Below the pieces are notes generated by a model. It was not told the DNA's origin. It did not search any database and saw nothing but the letters and a program-made list of their open reading frames with translations. From positions 9,912,143 to 9,976,142 of the forward strand of contig CM037845.1 of NCBI GenBank assembly GCA_021234535.1: DNA of 64,000 nucleotides, read 5' to 3'. A program made the translations under genes and the position numbers. The stretch comes from Stichopus chloronotus. Its lineage: Eukaryota > Echinodermata > Holothuroidea > Aspidochirotida > Stichopodidae. Below, piece by piece: positions 55,301 to 63,252 of this stretch (the first letter of the stretch is position 1; every line of letters begins with the position of its first letter).

Positions 55301-58300
55301 TTTTAATTTTGCAACAACACTAGCTTTGAGTCATGTTTGTAAACTTGAACAAATACTAAGCTTAACTTTGATGCTGGGTGAGTGATGGGGGTTTTTTTTC
55401 CAGAGTAGTTTAGAATTTGTGGCATACAGCGCCAGCATATATGACGTTGCCACAGTGGAAACGTGTTGCACGACAAACAGCAATGGTTTGTTTACTGCAG
55501 ATTAGCTCCATTATCAAATCACAGAGCCTTTCCGTTGATTTGCATGGCTGATACCACAATCTGATCGTTTTTAAATTTATTTAATTAGTCAGGTCACCGG
55601 TCCCAGGCCACTTAGATTATTATCTCTCCGCCCGCAATAGTTCCCCTAGTGGTTCTGTTTTAAATTGCTCGGATGAGCAAATACTTGGTGGAAATACAAA
55701 TAAAACCACAAAAGCCACGTCCACTGTTTGTGTTTCCTTTCTGCTCTTTGGCTCTTCATCTTATATCTCTCTCTTCTTTACTTAGCTCAAAAATTAAATT
55801 GACGGAAAACTTTGACGGGAAATTTCAACTTATAGCTATCGAAAGAGGTCAGACGTAAAATGATTCAAATGTCGCAGCAGCTGATGCTTACAAGTGGTCT
55901 TATCCTCGTCTTTGGGGTATCAGAGACGTTTCGTTGAGGCAAAACCGTCGTCGGAAAACCTCCGGTGACGCAAGTTTCGGCCAATGGAGGGGCAATCAAA
56001 TTGTCTTTCGATAAAACTTTGCTCACTTTGTACCTTAATTTGAACTTCCAGAGCTATTCACCTCAAAATAATCAAGCAACGAACGCTACCTTTCAAAATT
56101 TTCACCGCCGAGTGATTCTAAACCTGTTTGCTGATGAATTCTGGAAAGCAAACTTACAGAGAAAATTTCTTCCATTCTCTGACAAAATGCTTTTAAAGCA
56201 GAATGTGCTATTTGATGAAAAACTTAGCCTATATGACATCCATTTCTTCTGTCTGATGCCAACATGGAAAACAACATCCATGCCACCTTTCTTTCAGGGG
56301 AAGTTTCACCAATTGTGTTATTATTACCGTAGAAAGAAGATTGACTCGGTTTTCCTGGCGAAAAAGTGAGCAGAGCCGGGTCCTACGGTATACATACGGG
56401 ACTTCTGTGCCAATAATCACGACAAAACTCGTATGCAAAACGATTTCTTTAAGACTGGCCATTTTCGGAGAAATAGACCAAGGTACAGTAGTTTCTATGG
56501 TCTTTTCACAACTGTAAGAAGTACAGCCAGTCTTTTAGTATGCTTTTCAAAATGCAGGAGTAGCAGGACCTCTTGCTTTAATGAAAAAAAGGTGTCACAA
56601 TCTAGAACAGGGATTGATTCGTGGTTGCCTGGTGGCCTGAGAGGTTTGCGGCAGAATCAGTATGACGACACATCGCATATTCCTAGATCAGCTGTTCAAC
56701 TTGTGAACGTATTGTCTACCAGTAGTCTTGGCTTTATTTTGGAAAAAAAAAAAAAGACATATTTGATTTGTCATGGAGTCAGTTGGGTGGGGCTTGCAGA
56801 TTTTGAATGTTGTATACGCACTCTGCAAAGGCACTACGGGCGTAATTCAGCCGAAAATATTCAACAAAGGAAGTGTCGATGTAAACTTTATGTGGTGCAA
56901 TTTAAATGGAGTGTTTTTGCAACTACTTCGAACAATTGTGGTTTTCACTCTGCAACATTTAATAAAACTTTCGTTGTCATCGTGCACATTTACCATCTAC
57001 CCTTCTCTTTCGCTTCTCACAGGTGGTGGGTTTTCAATTTGGATGCTGCATCTGTCAGATCAGGAAGGTTTGACAAATTACCTGCGTTACAGTCCAGGGA
57101 AAGTAAAAATAACTTGGACATGTGCACTGCTCAACACTGCAGCCTGCAGGGCAAGTAGCCCAGACAAGTTTCATTCCCACAGAATTGTAATGTTTAAGTT
57201 ACTAGAAGATTAGAAGTGGACAAGTATATTCACGCAGAAAGGTCGACTTTAGGCGCAGACGATCTGATAGACAGGTATCAAAATCAAATTTACCGATGTA
57301 CCGGTTTACCGATTTACCAGCGCCCACCAGCATTAGATGTCAATGGGGTTGTAAGAACTGGGGCAGACAGCCATCTCTGGCTAATGTAGAGCCCCCTTCA
57401 AATTTGTCCAAGTCTGCCAATCAGATAGCCTTTCTACAGCTGCTTCCATAGGTGTAATGTGTTTGTGGTTCTGACTCCTTTTTCATAAAACTTTCTCTGA
57501 TGTTTCAGTCTCCTTGACCCAACAATTGGCATAAACCCTGAATTCAAAAGTAATGCCTTGGTCACGAGCATAGAAACATAGCATATTCGTCGTTGAACAT
57601 ACTAACTGGTCCAAAGACTTTAAGTACAGTCAATCCTGACAAACCTTATTGTAGATGTAACATTTCCATCCAGAACTCTTTTAGTGCTGCTATTATTTGT
57701 CTAGGTAAAAGCTCCTTGCCAGAGGCATTGTTAACGGCCACCAGCACTCTTGGCACAGTAGATCAGAGTGCAGTTGTCGTGTTGTGACAGGTGAAGTAAA
57801 CTGGCAGTTTCTCCATTAGGTGGGCTTCTCTGTTCAACCCAACAGAGCTGCAATGCATCACCCAGTCATTTACTACTTTCAATGTGACTCGAGTTGAGTC
57901 AGTGACTAAAAGTAACCGTAATATTTCTATGAGGAAGATCATGTACAATTCCTAGAGTCATTTTCCTTTTGAGAATTGGTGACTCAGGTCGTGACTCGTT
58001 ACGAATGTGCAATCCACTAACTGTACTAACCCACCGACTGACCCAAACATCCTCTACGCTACCGACTCAAAACACCCAATCAACCCCTACCAACCCATTC
58101 CCAATCAACAACGACCAACTAAAATCTCAACTCACTCATCACCACCAACATCTTACTCAATCCACCCATCCCCCATCAACTATCCAAAATCCTCATCACC
58201 CACCCTCCCAACCATGGATTTCCCTATCCAACATGATTTTAATATCTGTGGAGATCATACCTCTGGAGTGTGGTTATTATTTGTCATGGACGGCGACACG

Positions 58301-61300
58301 TCTTCTGACTGTGTGGGTGATTCCATGGTGTAGCCACCTTCCATGTCCACCTCAAGGTTAATGCCGGACCCATACACCAAGCAAGGAAGTGAGCAAAAAT
58401 GGCTGACTATTACCACTGCCTGCACCAACTCCGATAACGACCAGCTGTTCGGAGGCTGCAGTAGCGGCTACATTGCCAAGAAACAAAATGAAACATAAGA
58501 AAGTATACAATCGGAGAATTTATAAGAAAACATGAAAACTTATAAAATAGATGAGGCAACCGCTATACGGACTGAAGCAACTGACGCCCAAAATAGAACC
58601 AAATTTTTCTACTTTAATTAAATTCACCTCCGACATTTCGTAAGCTTCATCTCTGATTTTCCTTGCCCATTCATCAGTTCCATGCTTATTGCATTTTTTA
58701 TATATAGCAAAGTTTAAATGTTTTATGTAGTAAGTAGGAAAAAAAATGAGTAGAACCAATAAGATGGAAGAAAAATTTCCTGACAACCGAACAATAAAAT
58801 GGAACGAAAGTTACCTCAATCATATTCATATCTATATGCCAAGGTTGATGTGCCACGCATTTAATCAGTTCATATAAATTCTGTAGTTTGATTGGAATAT
58901 TGTCGACGCCTTCTAGCCACTTGGGGTCGCCACCCTGGTTACGGAATTCATTCTCCTGCAGTTTGACAAGGTAGGAACATCGATGCCTGGCTGCGGCCTG
59001 ATATAAGAGTGAAGACGATAACGGTATACCACGATGATGCACAAGAAAACAAAATGATGAAGAAATGAATACACCAGTGGCCTCAACCCCAAAATCACCG
59101 AGACATGCAATTTATCCTCCATTATTCAAATTCCAAGCTCCCTCTAATTTTTTATCGATGCAAGAAGTGCAACTTGTTATGCTGAGAGATTTTTGCACGA
59201 CACAAAGAAGAAACGAAAGTGATACTCGATTGAAAATCAAAATATTCGACTGCATTAATTTCAGGTTAAAATGCATCTCATTTGTCATCTGCGGTCTTCT
59301 GCCTGCTGCCTGTAAAGTCTTCCGAATATCTCTCTGTGATTGAGGTGCACCGAGCGATTTTACATCTGTGTATAACTGTGAGTGATTCATTTCTGTTTGC
59401 AAGGTAAGTCTCACAGATTACATTCCATTTGTGGGACCCACCTGGATCCAAACCACAAGGATTATTGAGACCCACCTAAATCAAAATTAAAATAGACTAC
59501 TTCAGAAACAGATTCAGGATTTTATGGCAGGATCACTCTCCATTAAATGCAGCTTCAAATTTCCAAGAAATGCTGCATGTATGTCATATTTGCCAAAACT
59601 CCACATTGAAAAATTTTCAAAGGTCAACCTTTTTTTGGGTCAAACTCTTGCCCCCCTCCCCAGAAATGGTGACCCTAGTCTAAGCAATCAGGATGGTGGG
59701 AAGTGAAGAAATGTTATGAAGTATGAAGGGAAAAGTCGAAGGTTACCTTCCATGAATTTTAATTTAATTAACACAACACCCCCCCTCCCTGTCCAACCCT
59801 TTCTGTCCAGCCACCCACCGATCTTCTCCAGCCATCGGCTGTATCCTCAAAATTATGAACAAGTTTACTTTACCTTCTGCAAAGCTACCACCTTCAGCTA
59901 ACAAAAAAACAGCCTTTTCCTGCAAGGTTGCATGAGTGTGCACGGCTGTCATCTTCGAACATTTTATTTCATTTGCATTGATTTGAATGGGAAACCGACA
60001 GACCTTGGCATACAGCACTGAATAGTTAGCGAGGAATTTGCTCGCTCGACAAGACACATGAAAGCTGATGTCTAGACCGTAAGACAAGTTATGTATATAA
60101 CACATATCTGGACAACCTCATAGCAGCAATGTTCCCTTTCAACTGATTAAAAGTGTTAAACAATCTCTATGATGCAGAAATTTCTCATAGAATATTTATT
60201 TGCTGCAAAATTTAATGCTTTGAATATTTTCATAGTGCACTATTTTCATATTTAGGCTTGATCAATCTGCATTTCATATTTCACTTTTGACACTTTTTGA
60301 CACCATGGAAGCTCCTATTTACTTTATAGCTGTACCTATGTATAGTTCTTCTTTAAACTATGTGATGTGGTCTTTCAAATATGTTTTTGTTTGTGGATGT
60401 GGCTGCACATTTTCTCGCGGTTGTTCTTGTGGTGAATGTGGGAGCAATGGTGGCTGGCTACGGTGATGCCGAAAATCACTAGAATAGCAGCTCTTGAAAT
60501 AGTTTTGTGTGTATTTATGTATGAGAGAACCAAACCAAGCCACTCCTCATGGGGGAAGACCAGATTGTCAGAATCAATATAAAGTCTATGTGCAACTTTT
60601 GTGCAGGAATGACGATCATTTTTTTTTTTTTAGTTTGATGTTCCCGTCTCAACCTCTTTGTCCTAAAAAAATCAGCAGGTTCACAAATATATGAAGGGTG
60701 AAGGGGAATATGGGAGGGTAGGGTCAGCTCATCTCTGTCAATACTCCACCTCCTTCCCCCACTGATTACACCCCACCTCCTCCCCCCATCACCTATGATC
60801 TTACCTGGTGGACCAGCATTGAAAATGATGTGGAAACCGACATCCAGCTACAAAAAATGTACCACTTTAACAGAATCAACCAAACCATGTGGTTCCCCAT
60901 GCTCTCATAGTAATGCACTGGCATTTTAATGTTCTCTCCATGAATGCCAGATCATGTAATATTATCTTCCAGTAACCTTAGAAGCCTTTACAACTTTTTT
61001 TCAAAGGAGTGTTTACTTGAACACCAGATTTCAAGGTCATTTCCATAGCAGCCTGGTAATTTTGTCCTTCCTTTTGCCATGTGTATGAAAACAGAGCCAT
61101 GAACTTGGAAAAAAAATTGCAACTCCAGCCTGGAGGTTATGTGTGTTTTAAATCTTCTCTTGAGACCTGTGACAACCCCCACAAATTATAATAACATGCT
61201 ACAGAAAATGGTTCCTTTCTCACCTTTTGCCCTTAATTCCCTTCAGAATGGGAGCAGCAAGCTCCTAAAAAAGAAACACTCAACATAGGCAGTACCTCGG

Positions 61301-61940
61301 ACACGCTTTCCAGTTTCTTTAAGATGAGGACTCAAACTAAATCACCCTTTCAACAGATGGGTACCCTGAACTTCACTTAATTTAGTGTTCTCCTTTTTGT
61401 TTGCAACATCCCATGGAGAATGTGAGCTGGAAGATTTAAATTGACCCTCTTCCTCACGAGGACACATTTGTCTCTGGTGCTCTTTCTCTCTTTCTCTTTA
61501 TTCATCTGTGACAGAGCAAGTTTAACAATCAGATGGTTTGGTCTGTTAATGCTGCACGACATCATTCCACTCAAAAGCTGTACATTATTCATGCAGGCCT
61601 TTAATTCTTAGGCGTGGGAGTGCGATTGCACGCCACCACTCGCCTCAATTCACTGTCAGGAGTGCAATTTTTTGCACACTTAGATAAAGAAGGGCACTAA
61701 GATGAATGTGTTACAGTTTAACAAACAGCACACCTACCACACTTCTTACTTTCCTGAGGAGTGTGATTGGTAGCACACCTGGAAAATCTAAAACTCGAGG
61801 CCTGATTCATGACCGTATGAAACTCCCTCCAACACGGCAGCGGCAAACCAGTCTGCTACGACACAGAAGGGGAGGGGGGGTTTCAGTGAAGGGGTTTGGA
61901 GTGGTGCTGAAGTGAGTGTGTGAGATGAGTTAGTTATACA

Positions 61941-62023
<83 letters not shown>

Positions 62024-63252
62024 GCGAATGCATGGACAATGATTCCGGCCAGCAAACATCACCACCCACTGGTGGCACAGACTTCTCTTTCACATTTGGA
62101 GAGATTGCACTGGATTTAAAAAGAACAATCCAGATCATCCCAAACTACAGTAGTGTCATTCAAGCCATTTTCCCACAAAAGTAACTCCCACTTGGTTCAC
62201 AAAGGTATCGAAACAGTAATTCATTTTATGATAAACAACATTGGAGACAGCTCCATGAGTAATTCATAATCACAGAATGATGAAATAAAGTAGCATACTA
62301 GTTTCGTTGTCCCTTGTTTCTGTTCGATTTCTACATCATAGGCTCCGTCGGCCTATCAAAACATCTTGGCGATTTCAAACGATCCGTATCTACACACGCA
62401 GACTCAGAGCAGAAATTGAAAGTTGTTGACATGTAGTTTCAGATTATTGTGGTCTTTATGAGGATATTTTGCATATTGCTTGGCCTATTTTTTCAACAAA
62501 GCTATGAATGTTCTCTTATACCTGATGTACAAGTGCAACAGATAGCGTTGGGGATGAGATCAATGGAGACAGTGAGATACAGCTTTCATAATCTGGTCAA
62601 GGGGTTAACGGCAAAATAAGTTTTAACGCAATGTTAGATCATCCTGTCTTTGTGAAGCAAATGCATGTATTTCTTTGTGAAAAGTTTCTCAAACACACAG
62701 AAATTATCTGCCATCTACTGACCAAGGGTCATCTACTGACCAAGAGCCATCTACTAAGAGCCACCTAACACCACTGGAGCTTCCTTGAAAAGCAACAGCA
62801 ATACATCTCAACATGGGGAAATCAACAAGCAAGGTTTCTGTGTCCAGCCAATTTCACCTTCTTCTTGCAAATCCCCAACTTTGACAAACCACTAAAATGA
62901 GATCAGCTAAAATTTGAAAACTCCTGTTCCACCCCCCCCCCAAAAAAAAAAAAAAGGAACCAAAAGGCTGGAACATAATGCCTGATATAAGCACACATGC
63001 CACACAGCACCTCCACTTTTACGATATCAATCCTTTCGACCACAAGTGGTTCAGTTTGAGACCCTAGTGGGGCCTTACCATTATTGCAAGGTAGTGTCTG
63101 TATTCAAATGGAAGTGGACCGTCCTTCTTCATCATGAATTCCTGGGTCTGCTGGAAGGCGCTCAGGTAGCGGGGATGCAGCCCCAAGACGCTGCTTAGGT
63201 TGTCCAACCGCTGGTTTTGGATGAAGACTTCTATGAAGACGTCTCTCAGGTC
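28221..63252 (-). CDS. SESN: Sestrin gene, eight 3' exons (5' end outside window)
   Basis: Sestrins are stress-induced cytosolic proteins that bind leucine and GATOR2 to restrain mTORC1, and also have a peroxidase-like N-terminal domain. The exons, in transcript order, are 63252-63079, 58997-58815, 58467-58261, 40565-40430, 39128-38995, 33583-33474, 29546-29320 and 28307-28221. Every junction has GT/AG and consistent phase (0,0,0,1,0,2,0). The product, about 418 residues after allowing for one extra base, aligns with the vertebrate family from about residue 63 to the C-terminus, so a start codon and roughly 60 residues lie upstream of the window. Numbering here is offset from human SESN2 by 60 in the N-terminal domain and by 62 in the C-terminal domain. 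The peroxidase cysteine (residue 65), the leucine pocket and the Asp-Asp pair are conserved. Oddities are a Gln at the His132 position and a frame break in exon 7. Family identity is recalled knowledge; the coordinates are read from the sequence. Confidence 0.96.
28308..29319 (-). other. SESN: Sestrin intron between exons 7 and 8 (1.0 kb)
   Basis: Bounded by GTCAGT and TTCTCAG. No repeat or second gene recognised. Confidence 0.85.
29320..29546 (-). CDS. SESN: Sestrin exon 7 (leucine pocket and GATOR2 site), with a one-base frame break
   Basis: The acceptor is TTCTCTTCCCCAAG and the donor GTCAGT. The exon encodes [13 protein letters not shown], then, one base later, [10 protein letters not shown] and finally [10 protein letters not shown]. 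Equivalents of Thr386, Leu389, Arg390, Asp406, Asp407, Trp444 and Glu451 of human SESN2 are all visible. The length, 227 nt, is one more than the phases on either side allow (226). The extra base sits between the NY codons and the following Val-His codons, at about 29488. Read without correction, the frame stays open to the end of the exon but gives an unrelated Arg-rich tail lacking Trp444 and Glu451. This may be an assembly error, a null allele or a pseudogene mark. Confidence 0.93.
30263..30540. repeat. Local ~207-bp partial duplication
   Basis: GGCAC(G/A)GCCATTCAGAAGCT followed by ACTAT and AAAGCTTTT/AAACTTTTT recurs at 30263 and 30470. CACAGGTCACA also recurs between them. Confidence 0.75.
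30840..31131 (+). repeat. Two diverged 145-bp modules of the same family
   Basis: CTTGAGAT, GTTGAC, AATGACTTTTTACCTCCA and CTCAATGA words occur in the same order and spacing as the 31.7-kb array, but with more substitutions. Confidence 0.75.
31711..32226 (+). repeat. Four tandem 145-bp modules (TGACCTTTGACC family)
   Basis: The phrase AAGGTTTTCACAA recurs at 31721, 31857, 32002 and 32147 (spacing 136, 145, 145). Each is followed by TTGACCCCTGTTGACC, then TGACCTTTGACCTCCACC, then an ACTCAATGTGGTACA segment and TTCTTGAGATATTG. The same module occurs elsewhere in the window. Confidence 0.9.
32961..33033 (-). mobile_element. Pogo/Tigger-like terminal inverted repeat remnant
   Basis: Read on the minus strand, TA is followed by CAGTGAAACCCCGCTTATCC and further copies of TTATCCGAA, the typical end of pogo/Tigger-type mariner elements. 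It gives the familiar spurious peptide [12 protein letters not shown]. Only one end is seen, with no transposase ORF, so this is a fragment or solo end. Confidence 0.6.
33474..33583 (-). CDS. SESN: Sestrin exon 6 (start of leucine-binding domain, 110 nt)
   Basis: The acceptor is TCACTCCACAG and the donor a consensus GTAAGT. The exon enters in phase 0 and leaves two bases. The frame reads [18 protein letters not shown] and ends SNLTYNT, the last Thr completed by the next exon. The T-Y-N-T signature supplies Thr374, Tyr375 and Thr377 of the human SESN2 leucine pocket, so leucine sensing is expected to be retained. That function is inferred from conservation. Confidence 0.95.
33773..33925 (+). 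repeat. 75-bp tandem duplication, possible retroelement ORF scrap
   Basis: GTGTCA(C/T)TCATGTGGGAAC and GACAAATTCAACAAG recur at exactly 75 bp. One plus-strand frame reads [10 protein letters not shown], reminiscent of the VHVGTND segment of SGNH-like domains in some retroelement ORFs, but stops follow at once. That similarity is weak. Confidence 0.6.
34436..34830. repeat. SINE-like repeat related to the 12-kb element
   Basis: GTGTTACATACAATCAGTAAG, GAAGAAGTATTTTGCATGAT, AAAATGGCCCATTT and CATTGGACCCCAAA echo words at 11.87-12.65 kb in the same order. GGTTCCTTGCAC occurs twice within the copy. Confidence 0.6.
35282..35672 (+). repeat. Two-module repeat copy with CA tract and shared 3' end
   Basis: CTTTTGCCCCCAG recurs at 35293 and 35439 (spacing 146), each followed by ACCTTTGACCTCCACC or its variant and ACCAAGTTTGACTTTCATC. 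The copy runs into a CA microsatellite (35588-35632) and then CTGACTGCATAG ... AAAAAGG, an ending shared with the 46.7-kb copy. Confidence 0.8.
37690..37940. repeat. Array of TTCCCAG/GTTC words in direct then inverted orientation
   Basis: CCCAGGGTTCATCTTT occurs twice in a row, followed by TTCCCAGGTTTGATATTCCC and GAGGTTCAATGTT. The right half then carries the opposite orientation (GGAACATCGAAACTTGGGAA, CACTGAACTGCGGGAATA). The block could fold as a long imperfect hairpin. Confidence 0.65.
38949..38988. repeat. TCTG tetranucleotide tract beside sestrin exon 5 donor
   Basis: TGTCTGTCTGATTGCCTGTC continuing with further TCTG units. On the transcript it is a CAGA-rich run a few nucleotides after a weak 5' splice site. 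Confidence 0.85.
38995..39128 (-). CDS. SESN: Sestrin exon 5 (134 nt)
   Basis: A pyrimidine-rich acceptor (TTTCACCCTCAG) precedes two bases that complete the split codon. The frame then reads to [10 protein letters not shown] and LPTFRAQ, equivalent to FGYEDFTRRG and PTFRAQ of human SESN2. The donor GTATTA departs from the consensus at positions +4 to +6, and a CAGA/TCTG tetranucleotide tract lies a few bases inside the intron. The exon ends in phase 0. Confidence 0.93.
39129..40429 (-). other. SESN: Sestrin intron between exons 4 and 5 (1.3 kb)
   Basis: Contains a degenerate CTGA/CTGG tetranucleotide tract at 39619-39777. Nothing else recognised. Confidence 0.8.
39619..39777. repeat. Degenerate CTGA/CTGG tetranucleotide tract
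   Basis: GACTGACTGACTCATTGACTG-type sequence over about 160 bp, interrupted in the middle. Confidence 0.9.
40430..40565 (-). CDS. SESN: Sestrin exon 4 (linker and helix, 136 nt)
   Basis: The acceptor follows a long T tract (TTTTTTTCTTGACAG) and the donor is a consensus GTAAGT. The exon enters in phase 0 and leaves one base. It encodes [11 protein letters not shown] and then an acidic [18 protein letters not shown] stretch, matching the SESN segment with ALMEKM, SQEE and FE-EK. The upstream intron is the largest in the window (17.7 kb). The split codon joins exon 5 to give Leu. Confidence 0.92.
45310..45470 (+). repeat. Single diverged 145-bp module
   Basis: Contains AATGACCTTTATTTTGG, CGTCCACCAAAAGCAATAGG, CATACAACC and AGTATGAGTATGACATCAG in family order. 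It abuts the BEL/Pao relic. Confidence 0.65.
45471..45985 (-). mobile_element. BEL/Pao-type retrotransposon gag relic
   Basis: On the minus strand, [19 protein letters not shown] followed by a [11 protein letters not shown] segment is the signature of the gag-like domain (DUF1759) of Pao/BEL LTR retrotransposons. Upstream, a Met-initiated stretch and a Lys/Glu-rich coiled segment (45705-45917) lie in other frames, so at least two frame breaks separate the pieces. No protease, reverse transcriptase, integrase or LTR is visible. The 3' side stops at about 45471, where a 145-bp-module repeat begins. This is a dead 5'-internal fragment inside a sestrin intron, in the same orientation as the gene. 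Confidence 0.75.
46470..46745 (+). repeat. Module with CA tract and hairpin 3' end
   Basis: Contains ACCAAAAACAATAGGGATC and CTACTCAATATGG, then a CACA/CACG microsatellite (about 46640-46702), then GACTGCATAGATTCC followed by a hairpin (GATTCC..TGCC / GGCA..GGAATC) and AAAAA. The A-run after a hairpin suggests the true 3' end of a non-autonomous retroelement. A shorter fragment with TGACCTTTGACCTCC lies near 47047. Confidence 0.7.
56187..56340 (+). repeat. Interspersed repeat, copy 3 (GCAGGATGTGCT family)
   Basis: AAGCAGAATGTGCTATTTGA, TTCTTCTGTCTGATGCCAAC, ATGGAAAACAACATCCATGC and TTTCTTTCAGGGGAAGTTTC, ending TTACCGTAGAAA. It is the best guide to the family consensus with copies 1 and 2. 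It overlaps a 134-codon plus-strand ORF. Confidence 0.7.
58019..58213. repeat. Strand-asymmetric A/C-rich (G/T-rich on sestrin strand) tract
   Basis: Across about 195 bases the plus strand has only a handful of G, with many runs such as ACCAACC and ATCCACCC. The sestrin transcript is therefore G/T-rich here, with closely spaced GGG runs (for example GGGAGGGTGGG). It begins about 45 nt inside the intron after the exon 3 donor. The lack of stop-forming words explains the two long overlapping plus-strand ORFs across it, which I do not regard as genes. Confidence 0.8.
58261..58467 (-). CDS. SESN: Sestrin exon 3 (end of SESN-A domain and linker, 69 codons)
   Basis: The acceptor is GGCAATGTAG and the donor GTATGA; phase is 0 on both sides. 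The frame reads [13 protein letters not shown] and then the HSL-SF-FGCGI-type segment of the family in diverged form ([12 protein letters not shown]), so the conserved Cys of FGCGI is Ser here. The last ~25 codons, rich in Ser, Thr, Asn and Pro, form the start of the poorly conserved flexible linker between the two sestrin half-domains. The exon is easily missed because the longest local ORFs run on the other strand. Confidence 0.93.
58468..58814 (-). other. SESN: Sestrin intron between exons 2 and 3 (347 bp)
   Basis: The shortest intron of the gene, bounded by GTAACT and GGCAATGTAG. Nothing else recognised. Confidence 0.85.
58815..58997 (-). CDS. SESN: Sestrin exon 2 (peroxidase cysteine exon, 61 codons)
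   Basis: The acceptor is TATATCAG and the donor GTAACT; phase is 0 on both sides. The exon begins [11 protein letters not shown]. The Cys matches the catalytic Cys125 of human SESN2 and the Tyr two residues on matches Tyr127. The His expected at position 132 is Gln (codon CAG), one base from His (CAC/CAT). The rest ([22 protein letters not shown]) follows the family closely with no gap. The product should lie in the helical SESN-A domain. Peroxidase chemistry may be weakened if the His is truly needed. Confidence 0.95.
60805..60847 (-). other. Possible 43-nt cassette (frame-breaking) exon in sestrin intron
   Basis: Read on the sestrin strand, a T-rich tract ends TTTTTTGTAG, then 43 nt follow, then CAG with GTAAGA. 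This pairs a good acceptor with a near-consensus donor at micro-exon distance. It sits between two phase-0 sestrin exons, and 43 is not a multiple of three, so inclusion would shift the frame. Both splice sites are visible in the sequence; use of the exon is inference, and such pairs also arise by chance in introns of this size. Confidence 0.25.
61944..62021. repeat. (TA)n microsatellite, 78 bp
   Basis: An uninterrupted alternating T/A run. It lies in a sestrin intron and creates a spurious Ile-Tyr repeat ORF. Confidence 0.99.
63079..63252 (-). CDS. SESN: Sestrin exon 1 of those in window (58 codons)
   Basis: This phase-0 exon is bounded by a T-rich tract ending CAG and by donor GTAAGG after an ATG (Met) codon. 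It begins [10 protein letters not shown] and contains [13 protein letters not shown] and the [11 protein letters not shown] segment, which are hallmark stretches of the sestrin N-terminal, AhpD-like domain. It corresponds to about residues 61-118 of human SESN2. The next exon continues directly with AAARH, as in vertebrate sestrins. No start codon belongs here; the real N-terminus is in exons beyond the right edge of the window. Confidence 0.95.

Larger units (their letters stand above)
40566..58260 (-). other. SESN: Large sestrin intron between exons 3 and 4 (17.7 kb)
   Basis: The intron holds a G/T-rich (transcript strand) tract next to the exon 3 donor, a cluster of unrecognised plus-strand ORFs at 55.96-57.2 kb that overlaps an interspersed repeat, a BEL/Pao gag relic at 45.5-46.0 kb, and 145-bp-module repeats at 45.3-47.1 kb. 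I see nothing recognisable in 47.1-55.9 kb, where only short unrelated ORFs occur, nor in 40.6-45.3 kb. Confidence 0.8.
58998..63078 (-). other. SESN: Sestrin intron between exons 1 and 2 (4.1 kb)
   Basis: This intron carries the 78-bp TA microsatellite, a short C-rich segment near 60730-60790 and a possible 43-nt cassette exon at 60805-60847. No other coding signal was recognised. The long ORF across 61944-62021 is a microsatellite translation (alternating Ile and Tyr). Confidence 0.8.

Noticed and set aside
57969..58361. Two overlapping plus-strand ORFs of 130 and 108 codons
   Set aside because: They arise because the A/C-rich tract lacks stop words, and their right part is antisense to sestrin exon 3.
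61788..62138. A 116-codon minus-strand ORF with a long Ile-Tyr repeat
   Set aside because: It is a translation of the (TA)n microsatellite; the flanks have no protein-like content.
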